A DNA stretch of 64,000 bases from an uncultured Hoeflea sp. GTDB lineage: Bacteria > Pseudomonadota > Alphaproteobacteria > Rhizobiales > Rhizobiaceae. The stretch lies in assembly GCF_947501405.1 (NCBI RefSeq), contig NZ_CANMVK010000003.1, positions 186,001 through 250,000 of the forward strand, read 5' to 3'. Shown one piece after another: positions 54,398-63,184 of this stretch (positions within the stretch are counted from its first letter, which is position 1; every line of letters begins with the position of its first letter). The notes under the pieces were generated by a model. The model saw only the letters and a list, made by a program, of their open reading frames with translations. It had not been told where the DNA came from and ran no database searches. Made by a program: the position numbers and the translations under genes.

Positions 54398-55731
54398 GCT
54401 TTTTCGAGATTGCACCGGAGATTGTCGGCTTCTTGATGATCGGCGCCATGTTGTTCGCCATCTTCATCGGCTTTCCGATCTCCTTCACGCTGATCTTTCT
54501 GGGCATTGTGTTCGGCGCCTGGGGCTTTGGCCTCAATCTGACGATCTTCCTCATGACCCTGCAATTCTACGGCTCGATGATGGAGCAGACGCTGGCCGCG
54601 GTGCCCTTGTTTGTCTTCATGGGCTTCATGATGGAGCAGGCCGGGCTGATGGAGCGATTGTTCAAGGCGGTGCAGCTGATGCTCGCCCGCATGACCGGAT
54701 CGCTTTTCGTCGCCGTATTGTTTGTCTCCGTGGTGTTTGGTGCGGCCACCGGCATCGTTGGCGCCTCGGTGACCATTCTCGGCATCATGGCCGCCAAGAC
54801 CATGAGCGAATCCGGCTACGATGTGCGGCTGGCAGCCGGCACCATTACCGCCGGCGGCACTTTGGGGATCCTGATCCCGCCATCGATCATGCTGGTGGTG
54901 ATGGGTCCGGTGCTGGAAGTGCCGGTGACCGATTTGTTCGCCGGAGCAATTCTGCCCGGCATCATGATGGCAGTGCTTTATCTCGGCTATGCGCTGGGCC
55001 GCTGCTGGCTCAATCCCGCTCTCGGCCCGCCGTTGCGCGACGACCAGATCCCCGAGGATCGGGCGCATGTCTGGCGCGAGTTCATTCTCGGGCTGGTGCC
55101 GCCAACCATTCTGATCGCGTTTGCGATGGGTTCGATCCTGCTGGGTTGGGCGACGCCGACCGAGGGTGCTGGCATGGGCGCGTTCGGCTCGGTGCTGCTG
55201 ACCATCGGCTACCGCCGCTTCACCTGGAAGCGCACCTATGAGGCGCTTCTCAAAACGCTCGAGATCTCGGTGCTGATCCTGTTTCTGGTCGCGGCCTCGA
55301 ACTTCTTCGGTGCGGTGTTTTCGCGGCTGGGCACTCCGGGGCTGATCACCGACTGGCTGCTGGCGCTCGATCTGTCGCCGAGCCTGATCATCATCATGAT
55401 CCTGGCCATGGTGTTCATTCTCGGCTGGCCGCTCGAATGGGTGCCGATCGTGCTGATCATCCTGCCGATCCTGCAGCCGGTTCTGGTGGAAATGAATGTC
55501 AACATGACCTGGTTCGCCATTCTGGTGGCAGTCTGTCTGCAAACCGCCTGGCTCAGTCCGCCGGTGGCGCTGTCGGCCTATTTCCTCAAGGGCGTGGCGC
55601 CGCATTGGGACCTGAAAGACATCTACTACGGCATGATGCAGTTCATGACGGTGCAGGTCTTCGGTCTGGTACTGGTGTTTTTGTTCCCGGCGCTGGCGCT
55701 GTGGTTGCCCGGCTATCTTTATGGCCATTGA
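54394..55731 (+). CDS. TRAP transporter large permease (DctM)
   Basis: GFPISFTLIFLGIVFGAWGFG...AAGTITAGGTLGILIPPSIMLVVMG; ATGA overlap with dctQ. Confidence 0.95.
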   Translation: MSFFEIAPEIVGFLMIGAMLFAIFIGFPISFTLIFLGIVFGAWGFGLNLTIFLMTLQFYGSMMEQTLAAVPLFVFMGFMMEQAGLMERLFKAVQLMLARMTGSLFVAVLFVSVVFGAATGIVGASVTILGIMAAKTMSESGYDVRLAAGTITAGGTLGILIPPSIMLVVMGPVLEVPVTDLFAGAILPGIMMAVLYLGYALGRCWLNPALGPPLRDDQIPEDRAHVWREFILGLVPPTILIAFAMGSILLGWATPTEGAGMGAFGSVLLTIGYRRFTWKRTYEALLKTLEISVLILFLVAASNFFGAVFSRLGTPGLITDWLLALDLSPSLIIIMILAMVFILGWPLEWVPIVLIILPILQPVLVEMNVNMTWFAILVAVCLQTAWLSPPVALSAYFLKGVAPHWDLKDIYYGMMQFMTVQVFGLVLVFLFPALALWLPGYLYGH

Positions 55732-55842
55732 CCGGAGACATCATGCCCGCTGACCGCAAGATCCCGGTCCTGTGCAGTTTCACGGCCATCCGGCAGCGGC
55801 GCGGCCGGGCCGGGCACTGCCCATCGGCTGAACTTCACGCAA

Positions 55843-55874
55843 ACTGGCGTTGCGATGGGGCAAAACTGGCCCTA
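55843..55874 (+). promoter_or_regulatory. Direct repeat upstream of xsc (candidate TauR site)
   Basis: ACTGGCG at 55843 and ACTGGCCCTA at 55865, 22 bp apart. Confidence 0.55.
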
Positions 55875-55926
55875 GAGCCCATCAAGCCAGTTGTGGTTTC
55901 TAACCCTCAATGAAGAGGAGTGTCCC

Positions 55927-57711
55927 ATGCCCAAAATGACCACTGAGGAAGCCTTCGTCAAAGTCCTCCAGATGCACGGAATCGAACATGCCTTCGGCAT
56001 TATCGGCTCGGCCATGATGCCGGTGTCGGATCTGTTCCCCAAGGCCGGAATCACTTTCTGGGATTGCGCCCATGAAACCAATGCCGGGCTGATGTGCGAC
56101 GGTTTCATCCGCACCACCGGCAAGATGGCCATGGCGATCGCCCAGAACGGCCCCGGCGTCACCGGCTTCGTCACTCCGGTCAAGACGGCCTACTGGAACC
56201 ACACGCCGATGCTTTTGATCACACCGCAGGCGGCCAACAAGACCATCGGCCAGGGCGGTTTTCAGGAAATGGAGCAGATGCGGCTGTTTGCCGATTGCGT
56301 GTGCTACCAGGAAGAGGTGCGCGATCCGGCACGCATTCCCGAAGTGCTCAACCGGGTGATCTTGAAAGCCTGGCGCGGCTCTGCCCCGGCGCAGATGAAC
56401 ATTCCGCGCGACATGTGGACCCAGGTGATTGATGTCGAGCTGCCGCAGATGGTGCGGTTCGAACGGCCTGCGGGCGGCGAAGAGGCGATCTCGGAGGCAG
56501 CGGCGCTATTGTCCAAGGCCAAGTTCCCGGTGATCCTGTCGGGCGCCGGCGTGGTGTTGTCGGGCGCCATCCCCGATGTGGTCGAACTCGCCGAGCGGCT
56601 CGATGCGCCGGTGTGCTCGAACTACCAGCACAATGACAGCTTCCCGGGGTCGCACCGGCTGGCAGCCGGGCCGCTGGGCTACAACGGCTCCAAGGCAGCA
56701 ATGGAGCTGATCGCCAAGGCCGATGTGGTGCTGGCGCTTGGCACCCGCCTCAATCCGTTCTCCACCCTGCCCGGCTACGGCATCGACTACTGGCCCAAGG
56801 ACGCGGAAGTGATCCAGGTCGACATCAATGCCGACCGCATCGGCCTGACCAAGAAGGTCACAGTGGGCATCGAAGGCGACGCCACCAAGGTGGCGCGGAC
56901 GATCCTTTCGCAACTGGCCGGTCACGCCGGGGATGCGGGCCGCGAAGAGCGCCGCGACCTGATTTCGCTGACCAAGTCGCGCTGGACCCAGGAATTGTCC
57001 TCGCTCGACCACGAGGACGACGATCCGGGTACCTATTGGAACGAGGAATCGCGCAAGCGCGATGCCGACCTGATGTCGCCGCGCCAGGCCTGGCGGGCAA
57101 TCCAGGCGGCATTGCCGAAAAACGCCATCATCTCATCCGACATCGGCAACAATTGCGCCATCGGCAATGCCTATCCGAGCTTTGAGGAAGGCCGGAAATA
57201 CCTCGCACCGGGACTGTTCGGTCCCTGCGGCTACGGATTCCCCTCGATTCTGGGCGCCAAGATTGGCCAGCCCGGCATCCCGGTGGTGGGTTTCTCCGGC
57301 GATGGTGCGTTCGGCATCTCGATGAACGAGATGACCGCCTGCGGCCGCGAAGACTGGCCGCCAATCACCATGGTGATTTTCCGCAACTACCAGTGGGGTG
57401 CGGAAAAGCGCAACACCACCTTGTGGTATGACAACAATTTCGTCGGCACCGAACTCGACCGCGACACTTCCTATGCCGGGGTCGCCGAGGCCTGCGGCGC
57501 CCACGGGGTGGTGGTCAAGGACCAGCACGGGCTTACCGAAGAGCTCGGCAAGGCGATCGACCGCCAGATGAAGGACGGCCAGACCACCTTCATCGAAGTG
57601 GTGCTCAATCAGGAACTGGGTGAGCCGTTCCGCCGCGATGCGATGAAAAAGCCGGTGGTGGTGGCAGGCATCAACCCTGACGACATGCGCCCGCAACAGG
57701 GCGCGCTGTAA
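55927..57711 (+). CDS. xsc: Sulfoacetaldehyde acetyltransferase
   Basis: MPKMTTEEAFVKVLQMHGIEHAFGIIGSAMMPVSDLFPKAGITFWDCAHETNAGLMCDGFIRTTGKMAMAIAQNGPGVTGFVTPVKTAYWNHTP; ThDP enzyme of Xsc type in taurine gene context. Confidence 0.95.
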   Translation: MPKMTTEEAFVKVLQMHGIEHAFGIIGSAMMPVSDLFPKAGITFWDCAHETNAGLMCDGFIRTTGKMAMAIAQNGPGVTGFVTPVKTAYWNHTPMLLITPQAANKTIGQGGFQEMEQMRLFADCVCYQEEVRDPARIPEVLNRVILKAWRGSAPAQMNIPRDMWTQVIDVELPQMVRFERPAGGEEAISEAAALLSKAKFPVILSGAGVVLSGAIPDVVELAERLDAPVCSNYQHNDSFPGSHRLAAGPLGYNGSKAAMELIAKADVVLALGTRLNPFSTLPGYGIDYWPKDAEVIQVDINADRIGLTKKVTVGIEGDATKVARTILSQLAGHAGDAGREERRDLISLTKSRWTQELSSLDHEDDDPGTYWNEESRKRDADLMSPRQAWRAIQAALPKNAIISSDIGNNCAIGNAYPSFEEGRKYLAPGLFGPCGYGFPSILGAKIGQPGIPVVGFSGDGAFGISMNEMTACGREDWPPITMVIFRNYQWGAEKRNTTLWYDNNFVGTELDRDTSYAGVAEACGAHGVVVKDQHGLTEELGKAIDRQMKDGQTTFIEVVLNQELGEPFRRDAMKKPVVVAGINPDDMRPQQGAL

Positions 57712-57743
57712 GCCGACAGCCGATTAAAATCTCCACACTCCCC

Positions 57744-57768
57744 AAACCCCGCTTCGGCGGGGTTTTTT
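57744..57768 (+). terminator. Rho-independent terminator of xsc
   Basis: AAACCCCGC-TTCG-GCGGGGTTTTTT. Confidence 0.9.
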
Positions 57769-57772
57769 CGTC

Positions 57773-57876
57773 TAGCGCAATTCCACTTCAGCTTGAATCA
57801 GTAGCGTGTCAGAAAATGCGGGCGAGCATCGCGAGCGGCAGCAATTTCTGACCCAACTTCGAGTGGAAATGCGCTA
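57773..57876. repeat. Inverted-repeat element, MITE-like, between xsc and tauR
   Basis: TAGCGCAATTCCACTT (57773..57788) ... GAGTGGAAATGCGCTA (57861..57876), 14/16 matched termini, TA at both outer ends; nested inner IR GTCAGAAA...TTTCTGAC. Confidence 0.65.
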
Positions 57877-59346
57877 TTTGCGCGTCATCTTCGCCAGCGT
57901 CTCGGCGATGATATCGATGCCGGCGGGAATTCTGGCGCTGTCGATCGAGGAGTAGGCGATCCTGAAGTTGCGGCTGCCGTCCTCGGGGTTTTGAAAGAAG
58001 AAATGGCCGGGCTCGACCAGCACACCGCGCTGCCTCAGCGCCCTTGCGAGATCTCTTGCATCGATCCGGTCAGGGGTTTTCATCCAGAAGCTGGAGCCGC
58101 CCGAGACATCCGCGCCGGCGATCTGCAGACCGTAGCGGTCAATCGCCGTCTGCATCACCTCACGCCGGCGGCGATAGGTCTGGCCCATGCGGGCGACCAA
58201 TGCGTCGAAATGACCGAGCGAGAGAAAATTCGCCACGGTGCGCTGCAAATGACCCGGCGGATGCCGGACAATCACCGTGCGCAAAGCCCGGGCCTCGCGG
58301 ATGAAGGTTTCCGAGCCGACCATGTAGCCTAGCCGTAGCCCCGGAAACAGTGATTTGGAAAACGAGCCGACATAGATCACCCGACCCTCCTCATCGAGCG
58401 ATTTGAGCGCCGGCGCAGGCGGATTGAGAAACGACATCTCGAATTCATAGTCATCCTCGACGATCAGGAAATCCTGCCGGGAAGCCATGCCGAGCAGTTG
58501 CTGACGCCGCTCGAGCGGCATGGTGACACTGGTGGGACAATGATGGCTTGGGGTGGTGAAGACCACGTCCGTGGTCTCGGGCAGCGCATCGAGCCGCATA
58601 CCGGCGTGATCGACCGGCACATTGACCACATTGCAACGCGCCAGATTGAGGGCCACCCGCAGGCCCGGATAGCCAGGATTCTCCATCACCGCTGTGCGGC
58701 GCTGGTTGAGCAGCACCTGGGCGGCCAACCACAGCGCGTTCTGTCCACCCAACGTGATCAGGATCTGTTCGGGCTTGGCCTGTATGCCACGCCGCGGCAA
58801 CGTGTTGAGCGCAATATATTTGACCAGTTCCGGATCATCGCGCTCGTAGCTGTCGGCGGTGACGATAGGGAATTCACGCTTGCCCAGCGCCTGCAGCGCG
58901 CATTGACGCCAGTTGGAATGATCGAAAATGCGCTCGTCGGCCTGACCGTAGATGAAGGGATAGGGATAGGTGCGCCAATCCACCGGCTTTTCCACCAGCA
59001 CCTGGCCGGAATAACGCTGGCCGATGGCCCGCGACCAGTCGACAGCATCCCTGGTCATCGAAGACGGAGGATCGAAGCGCGCCCGCTGCGGCGCGGTTGG
59101 CGAAACATAATAGCCCGATCTGCCCTTGGCGATCAGGTAGTCGTCTGACACCAGTTCACTGTAGGCCAGGGTCACGGTGATGCGGCTGATACCGAGATGC
59201 GCGGCGAGCTTGCGGCTCGAGGGCAGCTTGGCGCCGGGATTGAAACGACCCGAGAGGACGCCTTCGCTGATCATCCGCTGGATTTTCTGCTGCAGCGTGC
59301 CTTCGAATTTGGGGTCGAGAAAAAACGTATCTATCGGGATCGACAT
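57874..59346 (-). CDS. tauR: MocR/GntR family regulator with aminotransferase domain (TauR-like)
   Basis: N-term wHTH (LPSSRKLAAHLGISRITVTLAYSELVSDDYLIAKGRSGYYV), C-term PLP fold (YVGSFSKSLFPGLRLGYMVG); lies between xsc and tpa. Confidence 0.88.
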   Translation of the reverse strand: MSIPIDTFFLDPKFEGTLQQKIQRMISEGVLSGRFNPGAKLPSSRKLAAHLGISRITVTLAYSELVSDDYLIAKGRSGYYVSPTAPQRARFDPPSSMTRDAVDWSRAIGQRYSGQVLVEKPVDWRTYPYPFIYGQADERIFDHSNWRQCALQALGKREFPIVTADSYERDDPELVKYIALNTLPRRGIQAKPEQILITLGGQNALWLAAQVLLNQRRTAVMENPGYPGLRVALNLARCNVVNVPVDHAGMRLDALPETTDVVFTTPSHHCPTSVTMPLERRQQLLGMASRQDFLIVEDDYEFEMSFLNPPAPALKSLDEEGRVIYVGSFSKSLFPGLRLGYMVGSETFIREARALRTVIVRHPPGHLQRTVANFLSLGHFDALVARMGQTYRRRREVMQTAIDRYGLQIAGADVSGGSSFWMKTPDRIDARDLARALRQRGVLVEPGHFFFQNPEDGSRNFRIAYSSIDSARIPAGIDIIAETLAKMTRK

Positions 59347-59525
59347 AAAGACATCCAGCCAGCCTTGGAGCGCCGCACGGAAAAGAGGGTTTTAAGACCC
59401 CGCTTTTCTGCGCGATGCTTAAAGCAGCATATCCATCGGCGCGGCGCTTAGGAAGAGCCAGGGCCAGGTCTGCCGGACATTTGGCGGATGTCTGAACACC
59501 ACCAGGCCGCCAACCAAAGCGCGCC

Positions 59526-60908
59526 CTATCCGAACACCCGGGTGAGCGCCTGGTCGACACTATCGGTGATGCGGTCGATGTCGGCTTCCGTGGCAATCAG
59601 CGCCGGGCTGAAACATAAGGTGTTGTTGAAGCCGGGCAGCGAGCGGTTGGTGGCGCCGATGATGACCCCCTGGCCCATGCAATCGGCGACGACCGCATGC
59701 ACCCGCTTTTCATCCGCAGGCTCCTTGCTTGCGCGGTCAGATACCAGTTCCGCGCCCAGGAAAAGCCCCTTGCCCCGGACATCTCCGATGACGGCGTGCT
59801 TGTCTTGGAGCGCGAGCAGGTTGTTCATCATGCGCTCGCCCATCGCCCGTGTGTTGTCGATCAGGTTTTCGTCTTCGATGATGCGCATGTTTTCAAGCGC
59901 CGCGGCTGGACCTGCGGCGCAGCCGCCAAAGGTCGAGATGTCGCGGAAGTAGGACATCGGATCATTGGCGTCATCCTTGAATTTTTCGAACACCGCTTCG
60001 GTGGTGACGGTGCAGGCGATCGCCGCGTAACCTGACGCCACACCCTTGGCCATGGTGACGAAATCCGGCTCGATGCCATAGTGCTGATAGCCGAACCACT
60101 CGCCGGTGCGTCCGACGCCGCAAACGACCTCGTCGATATGCAGCAGGATGTCGTACTTGCGGCAGATCTCCTGCACCCGCGGCCAATAGCCATCGGGCGG
60201 AGTTATCACCCCGCCGCCAGCAGTGATCGGCTCCAGACACAGCCCGCCAACAGTGTCGGGGCCCTCGCGCAGGATCACTTCCTCGATGGCGTTGGCAGCG
60301 GCTTCTCCGTAGCTTTGCGCATCGGGGAACTGGTTGCGGTATTCCAGGCAATGCGGAACCATGACGAAGCCCGGCGCCAGCGGACCGTATTGCTCGACCC
60401 GCTGCGGCTGACCGCCGGCCGAAAGCGTGGCCAGTGTGGTGCCGTGATAATCACGGTCGCGGTAAAGGATTTTGTATTTTCGGCCGCCGTGATGCCGGTG
60501 CGAGATCTGGCGGATCATCTTGAACGCCTTCTCGTTGGCTTCCGAACCGGAGTTGGAATAGTAAACCCGGCTCATGCCAGGCATCTTTTCGATCAGCTTT
60601 TGCGCAAACAGGGCGCCGGGAATCGAGCCCGCGGAATTGGCGAAGTAGTTCATCTTGACCAACTGGTCGCGCACCGCGTCGGCGATGCTTTCGCGGCCAT
60701 AACCGACATTGACCGTCCAGACACCGCCCGACACCGCATCGAGGTGCTCCTTGCCGGTGGCGTCCCACACCCGCATGCCGCGACCCTCGACCATAATACG
60801 CGGGTCAATCGTCTCGAACGGCTTGTGTTGAATCAGATGATGCCAGACATGGCTGCGGTCGGCTTCGATGATGGCCTGGATGTCATTGGCTTGGATAGGC
60901 AGATTCAT
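59526..60908 (-). CDS. tpa: Taurine--pyruvate aminotransferase
   Basis: HVWHHLIQHKPFETIDPRIMVEGRGMRVWDATGKEHLDAVSGGVWTVNVGYGRESIADAVRDQLVKMNYF; class III aminotransferase next to xsc/tauABC. Confidence 0.92.
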   Translation of the reverse strand: MNLPIQANDIQAIIEADRSHVWHHLIQHKPFETIDPRIMVEGRGMRVWDATGKEHLDAVSGGVWTVNVGYGRESIADAVRDQLVKMNYFANSAGSIPGALFAQKLIEKMPGMSRVYYSNSGSEANEKAFKMIRQISHRHHGGRKYKILYRDRDYHGTTLATLSAGGQPQRVEQYGPLAPGFVMVPHCLEYRNQFPDAQSYGEAAANAIEEVILREGPDTVGGLCLEPITAGGGVITPPDGYWPRVQEICRKYDILLHIDEVVCGVGRTGEWFGYQHYGIEPDFVTMAKGVASGYAAIACTVTTEAVFEKFKDDANDPMSYFRDISTFGGCAAGPAAALENMRIIEDENLIDNTRAMGERMMNNLLALQDKHAVIGDVRGKGLFLGAELVSDRASKEPADEKRVHAVVADCMGQGVIIGATNRSLPGFNNTLCFSPALIATEADIDRITDSVDQALTRVFG

Positions 60909-60965
60909 GACGGGACCTCCCCCTGGCGGAAATGGCGCTAAACTGCGCGATCTCAGACAATCGCG

Positions 60966-61137
60966 CCAGTTCGGCTCAATTCGATAGGGCCAGTGGACCC
61001 TATGCCGTAGGGCCAGCCCGGGATACCAATACAACCCGGCGCTGACGGTCCGTACGCCGGTCTACCGCGCTGAAAGCGCCGAATAAAAGCGGTCCATGCG
61101 CCAAACTGGTACACCGCGCCTTTCAGAATTGGCGCTA
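60966..61137. promoter_or_regulatory. tpa/tauA divergent regulatory region with phased ACTGG-type repeats
   Basis: Minus-oriented CCAGT 60966..60970, TAGGGCCAGT 60985..60994, TAGGGCCAG 61008..61016; plus-oriented ACTGGT 61105..61110 and ATTGGCGCTA 61128..61137. Confidence 0.6.
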
Positions 61138-61298
61138 TGGTTTTGGGTGATTGATTGTTCGACTCCAGCCCTTGACGCCACAATCAAAGTCTAAGAACGT
61201 CAAAGAAAACGGGAACAGAACCGCAGCGCTTTCGCGCTTGCGGGTATTTTGTGCAAAGCAGGCCGGACAGCGTACGGCCGCAAAACAGGGAGCGCGAC

Positions 61299-62291
61299 AT
61301 GAAACTTGCATCCAGAATGTCAACATTGCTGGCCGGCATCGCCATGGTTGCCGCCGCATCGGCCGCAAAGGCCGAAGAAATTACGGTGGCTTACTTTCTG
61401 GAATGGCCGATGCCGTTCCAATACGCCAAGGTCAACGGCCTTTATGACGAGGCGCTGGGCGTGAAGGTGAACTGGAAGTCCTTCGACGCGGGAACCGCCA
61501 TGTCGGCGGCGATGGCCTCGGGCGATATCCAGATTTCGGTAAGCCAGGGCGTACCGCCCTTCGTGGTGGCCACATCGGCCGGCCAGGACCTGCAGATCGC
61601 CGATATCGCCGTTGTCTACAATGACAACGACAATTGCGTGGTCAAGGAAGAGCTGGAAATCACCAAGGAGAACGCCAAGGAACTTGAAGGCAAGAAGGCC
61701 GGCGTGCCGATCGGTACTGCCGCGCATTACGGCTTCTTGAAGCAGATGGAACATTTCGGCGTCGACGTTTCGACGATGGAAGTGGTGGACATGGCGCCGC
61801 CGGATGGCGCTGCGGCATTCGCCCAGGGCAGCCTCGACATGGTGTGCGGCTGGGGTGGCTCGCTTCGCCGCATGACGGAGCATGGAAATGTGTTGCTGAC
61901 GGGTACGGAAAAGGACGAGATCGGCATCTCGGTCTATGACGTGACCTCGGTGCCGGCCTCCTTCGCCGCGGAAAACAGCGAATTGCTGGCCAAGTTCCTC
62001 CAGGTGACTGCCGAAATGAACGCCAAGTGGCTCACCGACTCAGCCGAGATGCTGCCAGTGATCGCCAAGGACGCCGGTATGAGCGAAGAAGACACAGCGG
62101 CGACGCTTCAAGGCTTCCAGTTCCCCACAGTTGAGGAACAGCTTTCGGACAAGTGGCTGGGCGGTGCGACCCAAGCCTTCTTGAAGGGCGTCGGCGATTT
62201 CTTCAAGGAGCAGGGCAATATCCCGGCCTCGCGCGACACCTATGACGGGGCGGTCAATAGCGGCGCGCTCCAGTCCGTCTCGCAGATGTAA
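61299..62291 (+). CDS. tauA: Taurine ABC transporter substrate-binding protein
   Basis: Signal peptide then EEITVAYFLEWPMPFQYAKVNGLYDEALGVKVNWKSFDAGTAMSAAMASGDIQISVSQG. Confidence 0.92.
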   Translation: MKLASRMSTLLAGIAMVAAASAAKAEEITVAYFLEWPMPFQYAKVNGLYDEALGVKVNWKSFDAGTAMSAAMASGDIQISVSQGVPPFVVATSAGQDLQIADIAVVYNDNDNCVVKEELEITKENAKELEGKKAGVPIGTAAHYGFLKQMEHFGVDVSTMEVVDMAPPDGAAAFAQGSLDMVCGWGGSLRRMTEHGNVLLTGTEKDEIGISVYDVTSVPASFAAENSELLAKFLQVTAEMNAKWLTDSAEMLPVIAKDAGMSEEDTAATLQGFQFPTVEEQLSDKWLGGATQAFLKGVGDFFKEQGNIPASRDTYDGAVNSGALQSVSQM

Positions 62292-62310
62292 GCCAGACTG
62301 CAATCCTCCC

Positions 62311-62340
62311 GCATGGCCCGGCCTAGCCGCCGGGCCGTGC
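62311..62340 (+). other. Intergenic hairpin between tauA and tauB
   Basis: GCATGGCCCGGC-CTAGCC-GCCGGGCCGTGC, 12-bp stem with one G-U, no U-tract. Confidence 0.65.
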
Positions 62341-62377
62341 ACCTCCGTCAATTGACGACCAAGTGATTGGAGCGGCC

Positions 62378-63184
62378 ATGGGCGACCTGGTTCTTGACGA
62401 CCTTTCCATGCGGTTCGACCTTCCCAATGGCGGCGCGGTACAAGCGCTGCAGAATGTCTCTTTGGAACTTGCCAAGGGCGAGTTGCTGTCGGTGCTGGGA
62501 CCATCGGGCTGCGGCAAGACAACACTTCTCAATATTGTGGCCGGGTTTCTGGCGCCCACCGACGGCTCCGTCACGCTTAATGGCCACAAGGTCAGCGGAC
62601 CGGCGGCAGAGCGCGGCATGGTGTTCCAGCAAGGCGCGCTGTTTGAATGGATGAGCGTGCGGCGCAACATTTCTTTCGGGCCCGACATGGCCGGCAAACC
62701 GGCATCTGAGACCGAGCCGGTGGTCGATCACCTGCTGCGCACGGTGGGCCTGCAGGATTTCGGCGACAAGATGATCTATGAATTGTCGGGCGGTATGCAG
62801 CAGCGCGTGGCGCTGGCGCGGTGCCTGGCCAACGACCCCGATGTGATCTTGATGGACGAGCCGCTGGGGGCGCTCGATGCCTTGACCCGGGAGAAGATGC
62901 AGGGCCTGGTGCTCAAACTCTGGAAGGAAACCGGCAAAACCATCATTTTGATTACCCATTCGGTGGAAGAGGCCCTGTTGCTGGGCGAACGCCTCCTGGT
63001 GATGGCGCCGCGGCCGGGCCGGATCCACAAGGAATACCGGCTGCCATTTGCCGAGATGGGCGTCGGCCAGGATTTGCGGATGGTCAAGAAAGAGAAGGAG
63101 TTCGGCGAACGCCGTGAGGAAATCCTCAGCATGATCTGGGATATGGAGGAAGAAATCATGGGCCGGCAGGAGGAACCGGCATGA
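62378..63184 (+). CDS. tauB: Taurine ABC transporter ATP-binding protein
   Basis: LLSVLGPSGCGKTTLLNIVAGFLAPTDGSV...ELSGGMQQRVALARCLANDPDVILMDEPLGALDALTRE. Confidence 0.94.
   Translation: MGDLVLDDLSMRFDLPNGGAVQALQNVSLELAKGELLSVLGPSGCGKTTLLNIVAGFLAPTDGSVTLNGHKVSGPAAERGMVFQQGALFEWMSVRRNISFGPDMAGKPASETEPVVDHLLRTVGLQDFGDKMIYELSGGMQQRVALARCLANDPDVILMDEPLGALDALTREKMQGLVLKLWKETGKTIILITHSVEEALLLGERLLVMAPRPGRIHKEYRLPFAEMGVGQDLRMVKKEKEFGERREEILSMIWDMEEEIMGRQEEPA

Noticed and set aside
52583-55728. Long minus-strand ORFs (610 aa and 503 aa) over the TRAP genes
   Set aside because: His/Gln/Arg-rich antisense translations typical of GC codon-bias shadows; the plus strand is unambiguous DctP/DctQ/DctM.
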